From Spirosoma telluris (GTDB lineage: Bacteria; Bacteroidota; Bacteroidia; Cytophagales; Spirosomataceae), in the NCBI GenBank assembly GCA_003259005.1, contig QLII01000001.1:4542501-4606500 (forward strand): a DNA stretch of 64,000 nucleotides, read 5' to 3'. The notes under the pieces are model-generated. The model was not told where the DNA came from. It did not search any database and was given only the letters and a program-made list of their open reading frames with translations. The translations under genes and the position numbers were made by a program. Of this stretch, positions 45,163 through 54,590 are shown in pieces (the stretch's first letter is position 1; each line of letters opens with the position of its first letter).

Positions 45163-46215
45163 TCAACTCCATCCCATCTGCTCCGCCACCAACGCCCAAC
45201 TATGGGCTTCGCACTGCCAGCGCATCTGCACGATAGATCGGTCAGCGAAGCGACGCAGCAAAGGTTGTTCGTAAGCGGTGAGTAAACCCGCAATGAAGAA
45301 ATGAAACGTCTTGACATCCTTCTCAATTCCGTCGAGAGGTGGCATAGGGGCTGATTTGCCTAAACGGCGCAACGCGGTTGCCAGCATGCACTGCTCCACA
45401 CGATTGGTAGCTTTACGTACTTCATGATACGCATCATCAATCAGGCGAGCGCGAATAGGTTCCAGTTCAGGAATGTCGAATGCGGCCATTAGCCTCGCCA
45501 TATGATAGATAATCAGTGACGTTCGGGCGTAGTGGGGTGCACACCGAAACGGTTCCGATACATAACGCCCCGACTCCACTACCGACCGTAGATACGTCAG
45601 CGAATCGGTATCGTGCTGGTTTAGGGGCAACTTGTACTGATAAATGCAATACAGCAGGTTGCTCAACGCACAGGCGTCAAAATCGACGCCCATATTTTTG
45701 CCAAACCAGGTTGAATAGGCACGTAGATGCCGGTAATCGGCGTAGGTATTCCGGATTTGATGCCGCTGGCTGCCATTAGCGTGCAGGCTCAGTTTATCTT
45801 TTAGCCAGCGCTTATCGGTTTGGCTCTGGTTCGTCGTTAGGTAAACCATAGCCGTATCGTCGATGTCGTCAGGAATACGAAAATGCTCGAAACGGTGAAA
45901 CAGGCGCCCATTCGGGAAATGGCGAGACGGGCGGGTTGGCCAGAAGTTGTAGGTATTCAGGCCATCTTTATTCCGGAAAATTGGGTAAGCAGCTACGGCC
46001 CGTTCGGCAATACGGTCAATCAGGATTTGGGTTTCAGACCGCACCCGAGGCCGTAATGACAGTAAGGTAAAAACAGTAATGGCCGTAAAGAAAACATTCG
46101 TATCTTCTCGCCGATAACCGATTGTATCATTCCGACGAACCGACGGAAACAGGCCATCTTCATCCTGCAAATCGGCAATGCGCTGAATGATAGTGTCGGT
46201 CGTCAGAGCAGTCAT
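45163..46215 (-). CDS. Alpha/alpha-barrel protein with a DIDDTA motif (terpene-cyclase-like), uncharacterised
   Basis: 350 residues, no signal peptide. Helical repeat pattern like the squalene-hopene cyclase/prenyltransferase fold: DLQDEDGLFPSVRRND, NVFFTAITVFTLLSLRP and ADYRHLRAYSTWFGKN. PDDIDDTAMVYL holds Asp117-Ile-Asp119-Asp120, the DxDD acid motif of class II terpene cyclases, in its usual DIDDTA form. Only one barrel's worth of sequence is present, half of a full cyclase. Function is inferred from the motif only, and the protein may be a non-enzymatic relative. Divergent from the GlmU-like gene. Confidence 0.6.
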   Translation of the reverse strand: MTALTTDTIIQRIADLQDEDGLFPSVRRNDTIGYRREDTNVFFTAITVFTLLSLRPRVRSETQILIDRIAERAVAAYPIFRNKDGLNTYNFWPTRPSRHFPNGRLFHRFEHFRIPDDIDDTAMVYLTTNQSQTDKRWLKDKLSLHANGSQRHQIRNTYADYRHLRAYSTWFGKNMGVDFDACALSNLLYCIYQYKLPLNQHDTDSLTYLRSVVESGRYVSEPFRCAPHYARTSLIIYHMARLMAAFDIPELEPIRARLIDDAYHEVRKATNRVEQCMLATALRRLGKSAPMPPLDGIEKDVKTFHFFIAGLLTAYEQPLLRRFADRSIVQMRWQCEAHSWALVAEQMGWS

Positions 46216-46299
46216 AGTTTTGGTAAAAGTACTGTTTCATGTGTTCTTTTTTTAACGATTAAGGTTAGATATTTGCCACCTGATCCATTGACCTCATCA

Positions 46300-47517
46300 A
46301 TGCCAAACCTGATTTTATTCGACGACCCAGTTATCCGAACTGCCCTGCTGCCCTTCACCTTCACGCGACCGGTAGCAGAAATTCGTGTAGGTATCCAGAC
46401 ACTGACCGAAAAATGGTCCGATGTGCTTGGACAGGCTGGATCGTTTTTAACTGAATCGTACCTACAGGCCAAATTTCCGCAGGACGCCGGTGCTGATAAT
46501 TGGTACATCAGCGGGGCTGTTTGCCCAACAGCAGCGCTGCACGAAGCTATTTTGGCCCTGGCACCTGGTACGGGTCTTATTACGGCTGGTGGGGTCGTGC
46601 TGGCCGTGCGAACAAATCGTGCGTTGTCTGCTCCACCAACGGTTAACGATGAGTATGACTTTCAGACATTTGCCGAGCCACTGACGATCATTTACAACAC
46701 CTGGGACATTTTCACGAATAATGGTGATCAGATACGGGCCGATTTTGCCCGCTTAACCGCCAATCGCACATCAGCGCCCATTACCGACCCATTCACACGC
46801 TGCTATGCTCCCGAAAACATATTTGTAGAATCCGGCGCTACCATCCGGGCGGCCATCCTGAATGCCGAAAATGGCCCGATCTATATTGGCAAGAATGCAA
46901 CGATCAGCGAAGGTTCTATTGTGATTGGACCGTTTTCACTCGGCGAAGAATCGACCGTGAACTGGGGCGGCAAGATGCGCAGTAATACCACCATTGGCCC
47001 ATTCTGTAAAGTTGGGGGCGAGGTAGGGAACTCCATTTTCTTTGGCTACAGCAACAAAGGGCACGATGGTTTCCTGGGCAATTCGGTAATTGGTGAGTGG
47101 TGCAATCTGGGTGCAAACGTGAACAATTCGAACCTCAAGAACGACTATAGCAACGTTAAACTCCATTCCTACGCAACCGGACAGCTCGAAGATACGGGCC
47201 GTATTTTCTGCGGGCTGATGATGGGCGATTTCACGAAAGCTGGCATTAGTACCATGTTCAACACCGGCACTGTTGTAGGCGTTAGTGCCAACGTGTTTGG
47301 CAGTGGATTTCAGCCAAAACATGTATCCTCTTTCCTGTGGGGTGGGGCTATCGACGGTTTTGCCACCTATCGACTTGACAAGGCGCTTCATGTGGCGGCC
47401 GAGGCCTTCAAACGACGCAATAAAACGTTCGATAAGCAGGAAGAAGACATCCTGAGAGAAATCTTCACGCTGGAGCGCACACGATCATTTGACAAACCAT
47501 CCCGGTTCGACTTATAG
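46300..47517 (+). CDS. GlmU-like putative sugar nucleotidyltransferase
   Basis: The start at 46300 (MPNLILFDDPVIRTALLPF) gives 405 residues. The N-terminal region FTFTRPVAEIRVGIQTLTEK is typical of the Bacteroidota GlmU-like family. The C-terminal half is a left-handed beta-helix of hexapeptides (IYIGKNATISEGSIVIGPFS, NSVIGEWCNLGANVNNSNL) as in acyltransferases. A classical GlmU GXGTRM loop is absent, so the nucleotidyl reaction is uncertain. Acts presumably on activated amino sugars in envelope synthesis. Confidence 0.87.
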   Translation: MPNLILFDDPVIRTALLPFTFTRPVAEIRVGIQTLTEKWSDVLGQAGSFLTESYLQAKFPQDAGADNWYISGAVCPTAALHEAILALAPGTGLITAGGVVLAVRTNRALSAPPTVNDEYDFQTFAEPLTIIYNTWDIFTNNGDQIRADFARLTANRTSAPITDPFTRCYAPENIFVESGATIRAAILNAENGPIYIGKNATISEGSIVIGPFSLGEESTVNWGGKMRSNTTIGPFCKVGGEVGNSIFFGYSNKGHDGFLGNSVIGEWCNLGANVNNSNLKNDYSNVKLHSYATGQLEDTGRIFCGLMMGDFTKAGISTMFNTGTVVGVSANVFGSGFQPKHVSSFLWGGAIDGFATYRLDKALHVAAEAFKRRNKTFDKQEEDILREIFTLERTRSFDKPSRFDL

Positions 47518-47573
47518 CTTCTCGGGTTGATTAATTAGCTCTCTAAAAATTAACTCCTAACTGATTTCCTCCA

Positions 47574-47637
47574 CCCCCAACCTCCTGAAGGGGGCTCAGT
47601 CCGAGCACCAGCAAAGCCTCCTTCAGGAGGTTGGGGG
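47574..47637. repeat. Palindrome CCCCCAACCTCCTGAAGG
   Basis: Arms 47574-47591 and 47620-47637 are perfect 18-bp complements around a 28-base loop. It lies between the GlmU-like gene and holB. Could act as a terminator, but lacks a T tract. Confidence 0.8.
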
Positions 47638-47697
47638 TAAGGCCAGATCGGTTCTACTAGTCGGGCATATCCCGGATAGTTTGTTCTCCACGGATTT

Positions 47698-48816
47698 ATG
47701 CAATTTTCCGAAATAATTGGCCAGGAAGAAACCAAACAGATGCTGCTGCGGGCGGTTCAGACGAACCATCTTGCTCATGCGCTGCTGTTCGATGGCCCCG
47801 AAGGTAGTGCGAACCTGGCGTTGGCCCTGGCAATGGCCCAATACGTCAACTGCGAAGATAAGCAGCCACAGGACGCCTGCGGACGATGTGCTTCCTGCAT
47901 AAAAATCCAGAAACTTGTACACCCTGATCTGCACATGGTCTTTCCGGTGGCAAATCTGGCTAAAGGAAAAAACTCAGAAGCGTACCTGACCGATTGGCGA
48001 AAGTTTCTGATCGATCAACCCTATCGCACCTTGCCCAACTGGCTCGAAACCATGGGAGCCGATAATAAGCAAGGCAATATTTCGGCTGAAGAAGCCCGAA
48101 ATATCCTGCAAAAACTGTCGCTGAAAGCGTACGAAGGCGCGTACAAAATCATGCTTATCTGGCTCCCCGAGTTAATGAACATAACCTCGGCCAATGCGCT
48201 GTTAAAAGTGTTGGAGGAACCGCCCGCCCAAACGTTGTTTCTGCTCGTAACGAATCAACCCGATAAGTTGCTCATCACTATTTTATCCAGAACCCAACGG
48301 GTGGCAGTGCGTGCGTTTACGGATGAAGAAGTGGCCACCTACCTCCGCCAACAGCTGAATCTTGATGAAACCACTGCCCGACGTCTGGCCTACCTTGCGG
48401 ATGGTAATCTGGCTGAAGCGTTGCAACTGAGTCGAAATGATACGGCATCGACGGATCAGCATACCTGGTTTGCTGAATGGATGCGTACCTGCTACCGGCA
48501 GGATTTAATTTCGCTTATTAAACAGGCTGATCAATTCGACGGTTTTAGTAAGGAAAAGCAAAAAGGGTTGCTGGAGTATAGCATTCGTCTATACCGGGAT
48601 CTGTTCCTCTGGCAACAGGGAGCCGCCGAATTACTACGGTTACCAGATAATGAAATGGCTTTTGTCAAAAACTTCTCTAAAATACTGACGATCAACCATA
48701 TCGAACGAATCGTACACGATCTAAACGAAGCCACTTATCATCTCGAACGCAACGCCCGCGCCAAAATGATTATGCTGGACATGTCCCTAACGTTCAGCCG
48801 GTTGATACGCGTGTAA
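47698..48816 (+). CDS. holB: DNA polymerase III delta-prime-like subunit
   Basis: Clamp-loader AAA+ subunit of 372 residues. N-terminal FSEIIGQEETKQMLLRAV, degenerate P loop FDGPEGSANLALA lacking the GKT, consistent with the non-ATPase delta-prime role. Zinc-binding cysteines 52, 61, 64 and 67 (DACGRCASC). Sensor region YKIMLIWLPELMNITSANAL and LLKVLEEPPAQTLFLLVTN are characteristic. Cytoplasmic replication protein. Confidence 0.93.
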   Translation: MQFSEIIGQEETKQMLLRAVQTNHLAHALLFDGPEGSANLALALAMAQYVNCEDKQPQDACGRCASCIKIQKLVHPDLHMVFPVANLAKGKNSEAYLTDWRKFLIDQPYRTLPNWLETMGADNKQGNISAEEARNILQKLSLKAYEGAYKIMLIWLPELMNITSANALLKVLEEPPAQTLFLLVTNQPDKLLITILSRTQRVAVRAFTDEEVATYLRQQLNLDETTARRLAYLADGNLAEALQLSRNDTASTDQHTWFAEWMRTCYRQDLISLIKQADQFDGFSKEKQKGLLEYSIRLYRDLFLWQQGAAELLRLPDNEMAFVKNFSKILTINHIERIVHDLNEATYHLERNARAKMIMLDMSLTFSRLIRV

Positions 48817-48891
48817 CGGTTTGGAGTCTGAAGTTTGATGTTTAATGCGACAGCCAACTTCAAACACCAAACTACAAACACCAAACTAAGA

Positions 48892-49359
48892 ATGAAAGCC
48901 CGAACGCCCAAGCCTAAACAAATTATCGGCATGACAGACCTTGTCGACTTTCCGGATTTACGTCTCTTTGATGTGCAGGCCAAAGTTGATACAGGGGCGT
49001 TTACGTCGGCATTGCATTGCAAAGACGTTCGGGTGGTAAAGTCGGGAGTGCGTCGAATTCTACGTTTTTTGCTGATTGACAAAACCGGCGAGGAAGCCCG
49101 GCCGTTCTATAGCGACGAGTTCAGTCAGCGCATGATTCGGAACTCATTCGGCGTGGCCGAAAAACGATATGTGATCAAAACCCGCATTGTTTTGTTCGGG
49201 CGTACGATTCGGGCAGAGTTCACCCTTGCCGACCGCGAAAACCTCAAAAACCCAGTGCTGCTGGGCCGTAAACTGCTCCGTAACCGCTTTATCGTAGACG
49301 TTTCACAGAAAAATTTATCCTATCAGAAAAAAAAGTCGCAAGTCAACGGTCAAGCGTAG
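48892..49359 (+). CDS. RimB-like ATP-dependent zinc protease family protein
   Basis: 155 residues from ATG 48892 (MKARTPKPKQIIGMTDLVDF); the leader of the longer frame is a palindromic intergenic stretch. Motif AKVDTGAFTSALHCKDV is the aspartic-protease-like loop of this family. PVLLGRKLLRNRFIVDVS closes it. Next to rimK, as in RimABK modules, where RimB trims polyglutamate tails that RimK adds to ribosomal protein S6. The pairing supports that role here. Confidence 0.85.
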   Translation: MKARTPKPKQIIGMTDLVDFPDLRLFDVQAKVDTGAFTSALHCKDVRVVKSGVRRILRFLLIDKTGEEARPFYSDEFSQRMIRNSFGVAEKRYVIKTRIVLFGRTIRAEFTLADRENLKNPVLLGRKLLRNRFIVDVSQKNLSYQKKKSQVNGQA

Positions 49360-49428
49360 TTAGTAAAACGAATTATTCGCTTTTACTGTCCACGCCTATC
49401 GACTGCCGACTATCGGCGAACCACTTTT

Positions 49429-50337
49429 ATGCGTATTGCCATCTTATCGGCTAAGCCTGATTTATATTCAACCCAACGACTTCTCGAAGCCGCCAGTGAG
49501 CGTGGCCACGAGGGTGTTGTAGTTAATCATCTGAACTGCCAGGTTATGATTGAAGGCGGCAAGCCTTCGGTACTCTATCAGGGCCAGGAATTGGATTCAT
49601 TCGATGCAATTGTGCCGCGCATTGGAGCCTCCGTAACCGACTATGGCTGTTCCGTTGTGCGGCAGTTTGAGATGATGGGCGTTTTTACAACGGCCAAATC
49701 ACAGGCCATTATGCGCTCCCGCAACAAACTGCGGAGTTTGCAAGTGCTCTCGAAAGCAGGCGTTGGACTCCCCAAAACGGTCTTTGCCAATCACCCTAAA
49801 AATGGCGACATCACCCAGCTTATCAACCTGGTTGGAGGACCGCCTGTGGTGATTAAGCTACTGGAAGGAACTCAGGGCATTGGGGTTGTCCTGGCCGAAA
49901 CGACTAAAGCCGCCAAGTCGACAATCGAAGCCTTTTATGGCCTGAAAAAGAACGTTTTAGTCCAGGAATTCATCGCCGAATCCAAAGGCTCTGACGTTCG
50001 GGCGTTTGTCATTGGCGGGCGCGTTGTGGGTGCCATGAAACGGCAGGGTGTCGAGGGTGACTTCCGGTCAAACATCCACCGGGGCGGCAATGCCGTTGCC
50101 GTTGCACTTACACCCGAAGAAGAGAAAACGGCAACAGAGGCCGCCCGCGCCCTGGGCCTGAAAGTCGCAGGTGTCGACATGCTCCAGTCAGACCGGGGAC
50201 CATTAGTGCTGGAAGTCAACTCATCGCCGGGCCTGGAAGGCATAGAAACCGCAACGGGCATGGACATAGCGGCCCTCATTATCGCCTACATCGAAGAAAA
50301 AATCCGTGCTGACGAAAACGATACGGTGGGGGTTTAA
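49429..50337 (+). CDS. rimK: RimK family ATP-grasp ligase
   Basis: 302 residues. ATP-grasp features: VVIKLLEGTQGIGVVLAE (P-loop-like strand), VLVQEFIAESKGSDVRAFVI, and the metal-binding DMLQSDRGPLVLEVNSSPGL. RimK adds glutamates to the C-terminus of ribosomal protein S6 in the cytoplasm. Located 69 bases after the RimB-like gene. Confidence 0.93.
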   Translation: MRIAILSAKPDLYSTQRLLEAASERGHEGVVVNHLNCQVMIEGGKPSVLYQGQELDSFDAIVPRIGASVTDYGCSVVRQFEMMGVFTTAKSQAIMRSRNKLRSLQVLSKAGVGLPKTVFANHPKNGDITQLINLVGGPPVVIKLLEGTQGIGVVLAETTKAAKSTIEAFYGLKKNVLVQEFIAESKGSDVRAFVIGGRVVGAMKRQGVEGDFRSNIHRGGNAVAVALTPEEEKTATEAARALGLKVAGVDMLQSDRGPLVLEVNSSPGLEGIETATGMDIAALIIAYIEEKIRADENDTVGV

Positions 50338-50340
50338 TGG

Positions 50341-50412
50341 ATGAACAATGGATAATGTAGAATGAACAATGTAGTTTTACCCATTATTCATTCTACATTA
50401 TCCATTATTCAT
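50341..50412. repeat. AT-rich palindromic repeat, ATTATCCATT family, long copy
   Basis: ATGAACAATGGATAATGTAG and following bases to 50371 pair with 50382-50412 over 31 bp with only two mismatches. It abuts the ATG at 50416, so it may mask or tune translation of that gene. Confidence 0.85.
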
Positions 50413-50415
50413 TAA

Positions 50416-50967
50416 ATGGCCCTCGACCCTGACCTGAAGAAAGCCATTGTCCGAATGTCGGGCGTGGAGAAAGATAAATTGCTGCTGCGTTTAGTGGCCA
50501 AAGATGCCGTGCTGACCGAGCGACTTCAGTTTGAGTTGGTAGAAGAAGGCAAAACCATTGACGAACGGCGGGGCCTGATTCGGGACTTCATTGACCGAAC
50601 GGCCAACCTCCACGCCGACACGGCAGGCTGGCTCATGATGGATATGCGGACGGTGAGCGGCTACATCAGCCGCCATTTAAAAGTCACCAAAGACAAATAT
50701 GGCGAGGTAGAGCTGATGCTGTACATGCTGAATACGTTCTACGACAACAACGCTCCCCTGCTTCAGAAATATAACTCCCGCACCGATAAAGCCGCGGAGT
50801 ACATTGCCAAACGGACCGACCAGGTTCTAAAAAAAGCCGCTAAACTCGATCCCGATTACCACATCGAATTTGCCGATGAGATCAATAAACTCCTCGGCTG
50901 GGTCAACAATACAGCCTCAGCGCACTACGCCCGGATAGTGGGCCTGCCGAAGGAATGGGTTGTATAA
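50416..50967 (+). CDS. Conserved uncharacterised cytoplasmic protein
   Basis: 183 residues, strongly helical, charged, no membrane segment. It begins MALDPDLKKAIVRMSGVEKD and contains AGWLMMDMRTVSGYISRHLK and YMLNTFYDNNAPLLQKY. I do not recognise a domain. It may belong to the RimB/RimK neighbourhood, but the palindrome between them argues for separate expression. Confidence 0.72.
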   Translation: MALDPDLKKAIVRMSGVEKDKLLLRLVAKDAVLTERLQFELVEEGKTIDERRGLIRDFIDRTANLHADTAGWLMMDMRTVSGYISRHLKVTKDKYGEVELMLYMLNTFYDNNAPLLQKYNSRTDKAAEYIAKRTDQVLKKAAKLDPDYHIEFADEINKLLGWVNNTASAHYARIVGLPKEWVV

Positions 50968-51001
50968 CATTAAAGATTATATTTGATAAAACGTCAAGAC
51001 T

Positions 51002-51241
51002 ATGGCTACTGCAGATTTGAAGTCAATCTTACATCAACAAATTGAACGCCTTTAAGACCCTCAAGACGTTCAGGATTTACTGCTAACGGTAAGCGAGTTT
51101 ATCAGCCAGCGCACGAATATGTTTATCGAAACGCCTGAATTACTCACTCAGTTAGAAAAAGCACTTTCTTCGGCGCAGAACACCCACCTGACGCCCCATG
51201 ATGTAGTAGCGAACGAAGCAAAACAATGGATTACACAATAG
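51002..51241 (+). pseudogene. Antitoxin gene remnant with in-frame stop
   Basis: Frame starting MATADLKSILHQQIERL is broken by TAA at 51053-51055. After it comes DPQDVQDLLLTVSEFISQR and an end EAKQWITQ that overlaps the toxin start by the ATGG...TAG arrangement usual for type II pairs. One base change from GAA would explain the stop. A downstream start (for example ATG 51116) is unlikely to give a functional antitoxin. Confidence 0.6.
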
Positions 51242-51300
51242 TCTGGTCAGATGAGGCTAAAGAAAACTATCGGATCATTGCGTTGTATTTAGTAGATGCA
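51226..51300 (+). pseudogene. Truncated RelE/ParE-type toxin
   Basis: Only the first 25 residues, MDYTIVWSDEAKENYRIIAL and YLVDA, fit the RelE/ParE fold. The frame then runs into the 3' end of the convergent VIT gene and turns into unrelated sequence. The toxin core is missing, so it is inactive. Confidence 0.7.
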
Positions 51301-52017
51301 TTACCCAAACAATCGGGCTACGCCAAAGGCGGCTGCGGCTGCCAATGCACCAATCAACATTACTTTCAACGCGCCACTCAAAGGCGGCTGCCCAGTAACT
51401 TTGCTTTTGAAATAGCCAAAAACAAACAAACAAATCAGGGTTAGGCCACAGGAATAGAAGAGGGCTTCGTGGGGAATTGTAATCAGAAAATAAGGGGCTA
51501 AAGGCACCAGGCCACCAGCGACATAGGCCAACCCAATCGTTAACGCGCTTTTTGTAGCTCGGTTCGGATCGGGTTCATCGAGGCCTAGTTCGTACTTCAT
51601 CATGAAATCTACCCATTTTGTCTTGTCTTTGGCCAGTTCGTCGGCAATGGCGATTTGTAAGGTTGGGCTAAGCCCCATGTCGGCAAATACCTCGCGTACC
51701 TCTTCTTTTTCGCGTTCGGGAACCGTCTCTACTTCCATCACTTCGCGCCTACGTTCCGATTCATAGTGATCGGCTTCGGTACGACCGGCCAGGTAGCCAC
51801 CCAGCCCCATGGCAATAGCCCCGGCAACAATCTCGGCAATGCCTGCGGTAACAATGAGGGTTGAACTGGATACCGCCCCACTTAGACCTGCTGCCAGCGC
51901 AAACGGTACCGTAAGCCCATCTGACATCCCGATTACGATATCGGAAATAAAATCTGAACTCCGAAGGTGCTGTTCCTGGTGCGCTCCATGCGGATGGCTG
52001 TGGCTGGTGTCTGGCAT
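51301..52017 (-). CDS. VIT1/CCC1 family iron/manganese transporter
   Basis: 238 residues. First helix IVIGMSDGLTVPFALAAGLS is the family signature, followed by IVTAGIAEIVAGAIAMGLGG and the conserved EADHYESERRRE stretch. A soluble metal-binding segment (REKEEVREVFADMGLSPTL) precedes three more helices ending GALAAAAAFGVARLFG. Moves Fe2+ or Mn2+ across the inner membrane. The last gene of the minus-strand redox island, with a His-rich N-terminus (HSHPHGAHQEQH). Confidence 0.92.
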   Translation of the reverse strand: MPDTSHSHPHGAHQEQHLRSSDFISDIVIGMSDGLTVPFALAAGLSGAVSSSTLIVTAGIAEIVAGAIAMGLGGYLAGRTEADHYESERRREVMEVETVPEREKEEVREVFADMGLSPTLQIAIADELAKDKTKWVDFMMKYELGLDEPDPNRATKSALTIGLAYVAGGLVPLAPYFLITIPHEALFYSCGLTLICLFVFGYFKSKVTGQPPLSGALKVMLIGALAAAAAFGVARLFG

Positions 52018-52099
52018 ACTGCTCGTCTGTACGTATAGGCCGTTCTAATTGTATTCGGCGTATAAATGTATTGAGAAAATCACAGAACGGCAGGCCCAA

Positions 52100-52782
52100 T
52101 CAGCGTAAGCCAAATGCATACACAGCGTACACGAGCAAGAAACCCAGTACGACCAGCACTAAACCGGTTAACCGGCGTTTTTTCAGAAACAGCAGTAACA
52201 CCAGGCCCGTTAGCGAAACCAGCGTCATAAAAATGGCCGCTCCATCAATCACCAGCGACCAGTTCCCACCCGTATCCCGGCCTTTGTGCAGGTCGTTCAT
52301 CACAGCGACCAGCCCCATACGTGTTTCGGTGAGTTGATAGGTTCCCTGTGCCCGGTCGATGGTGGCATCGGCCGAGTAGCCCGGCCCCCGAAACGAGACT
52401 GAACACTGTCGGTCATCAATCCGAAAGTCGCTGACGGCCCCTTTAATACCGTGGGTACTTCGCAACTGCTCAACAATAGCCAGTTTATTGACCGCAGCCG
52501 TATCGGGCGTATTTACCCAGGAGAGCAGGACTTTTCCTTTGTAATCTGTCGCACTAAATTGATCGTCGAACCAGTCAGCGTGATTTAGCGTCAGGCCGGT
52601 TACGGCAAAAAATAGCACGATTACGAAGCTAAACACCGACAGATACAGGTGCAACCATCGACTTATGGCCGCCCCTGCCGTTTCCAGGCTGGCGTACCTG
52701 CTGAGCCAGAACGAGGCTTATCCGGATCAGCGGGCGTCGGCTTTCTGGCGGTAGTCCAGGGCTGCGGTTGCGATTTCGACAT
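52100..52782 (-). CDS. PepSY-associated membrane protein (one frameshift)
   Basis: The open frame contains a membrane helix (LSVFSFVIVLFFAVTGLTL) followed by NHADWFDDQF, a periplasmic PepSY-type domain and a C-terminal helix pair (LTGLVLLLFLKKRRLTGLVL). It lacks a proper start. A second frame starts at ATG 52782 (MSKSQPQPWTTARKPTPADP) and reaches WKRQG. One more C in the CCCC run at 52672-52675 joins them as WKRQGAAISRWLHLYLSVF. The repaired start lies 6 bases after the ApbE stop. PepSY membrane proteins partner with flavin-linked redox proteins; role here inferred. Confidence 0.82.
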
Positions 52783-52788
52783 TGCCAG

Positions 52789-54245
52789 TCAGCGTTTGTT
52801 GTTTAAGTTTTCCGTTAAAATCCATTGCCTGCCGAATAATCTGGTAGGAACCATGTTCGCGGCGGCTTCGATGCAAATAGTATATTTAGCCTGCTTCACG
52901 TATTGTCCGGCGTTGTCTTTACCATCCCACTGAAGCGAGTACTGACCGGGCGAACGGGTGGCACTACTAATCGAATTGGCATCAAAGTCTGAACTGCGTT
53001 GCAAAGCATAAAAGTCGCGCAGCTCGGGTAGCCAGCGGGGCTTGTTGTACCAAAGTGCCAGATTCCGAACGGGCTTTCCATTCTCATCTTCAATCCAGAC
53101 CGCCACGAAAGGCCGGTGAGAACGACCCTGAAACTGAGGCAATTCGAAACTAATCAGCAGTTCCTGATCCGGTTTCCATAGTTTGTCTTTCCAGGCAGAT
53201 ACGGTCATCAGACGCGCCGATGCTACCTCGCTGGCAGGACTTTCAGGCACAGCCAGGCCGTTCCAGCCGGGGCTTGTGTGCTGCTTGCCATCAGCCGTCA
53301 TAATGAAGAATTCAGTGCCAGGAATGGTTGTAGCGAGTTGGGTGCTCTCGGCTGGCGTCAGTATGTTAAACGCGGTTGCTAAGGCACCTGCCGTTACGGC
53401 ATCAGGATGAATGACAGTAGCGCTGGCTATATCGTTGGCAGGCTGGCCTGTTCGCGGGTCAATGATGTGCGACTGCCAGTTTTCGCCCAATTGAATACCC
53501 CGCCGATAGTTACCGCTGGTGGCAACAGCCCGATTTTGAATGGCTAATCGGGCCATCATCGCGCCGTTTTCAGCATCGGCCTGCGGATTGGCCACAACCA
53601 TCGGTTCTGTCCAGTTTCCCCGAACAACCAAGTCTCCACCCCCATTGAGCACAATAGCCTGTACATCGGTTCTGGTTAATGCAGCCTCAGCAGCCCGGTC
53701 GAGTACGTAGCTCTTGGCGAATGTATGCAGTCGTAAGGGTGTTTCACCAAGGCGGGTTGCCGTTTGAGCAGTTGGATCTAACAGCCAGTGCCGCTGCCCG
53801 ACTGTTGCGAGGGCCAGCTTCAGATCGACTTCTAAAGGGAGTGTATTTTGCTGGGATGCCCGTTGCCATAGTTGGCTGAGGTGTTCTGCACCAGCATTGA
53901 TTGCCCCGCCGTTCGGTCAAGCCATGTATCGAAGTGGGTAAAAACGGCAAAAAGATCGCTCGAAATGGGAACAGCGGTGCCCTTAGTAGATAGCCATTGA
54001 CTGAATTCACTGTCGGGGCGGTGGCTGCTCAATACCTGGCTTAGTCGTTCAATTTCGGCCAGGGCCACCTGCTCAGCCTGCCGGGCAGCCCCATACGAAT
54101 GGGCTACGGCTTTTAGGGTGAACGATGTACCCAGTACGTTTTCAAAATGGCTGATATACATCCCTACGCGCTGCGTGGGCATCTGTGCCGTAAGACCGGG
54201 AGCTAGAAGGGCATAACCGGCAAGTCCAAGATTTAATGCGCTCAT
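52789..54245 (-). CDS. apbE: FAD:protein FMN transferase (ApbE) fused to DUF2271 (one frameshift)
   Basis: Signal peptide-like N-terminus (LNLGLAGYALLAPGLTAQ), then an ApbE domain: NVLGTSFTLKAVAHS, AEIERLSQVLSSHRPDSEF, NGGGDLVVRG, HIIDPRTGQPA and ASATVIHPDAVTAGALATAF. From SAWKDKLWKPDQELLISFEL onward it matches DUF2271 and ends NNKR. The frame breaks at IHSL (53832); one more C in the CCCC run 53904-53907 gives AGAINAGAEHLSQLWQRA and a continuous protein of about 485 residues. ApbE attaches FMN to threonine or serine of periplasmic redox proteins. Fusion to DUF2271 is notable. Confidence 0.88.
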
Positions 54246-54476
54246 CAGGTTGTTCTCTGTACTAGTTCAAACAAGGGGAAAAGTTGGCAATACACTAAAG
54301 ACAAATCAGCAACCCCGTACCGTTAACGATAGATTGGGTATTTACTGATGCCAACGAAATTGTTAAGGACCCAACAAACAGGAAATTTAATCTGGCTGAA
54401 TGCCAGGTTTCAGGGGTTGAATACCTCTTTTTTAAAATCGGGTAACAGTCGTTTTAGGATACTATTTACTCATAAT

Positions 54477-54565
54477 TGACAAAAGAGGGTGGTTCACCTT
54501 CAGGATTCGTAAGACCTATTGTGCCAGGTTTTATGAATCGCAACGGCGAACCATCCTCTTTGTCA
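54477..54565. repeat. Palindrome with GAGGGTGGTTC arms
   Basis: TGACAAAAGAGGGTGGTTCA (to 54508) pairs with 54535-54565 ending ATCCTCTTTGTCA, with a few mismatches. It sits in the 345-base gap between the YceI and ApbE genes. The rest of the gap shows nothing. Confidence 0.75.
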
Positions 54566-54590
54566 GACGTTGACAGGTAGCAGGAATTAC

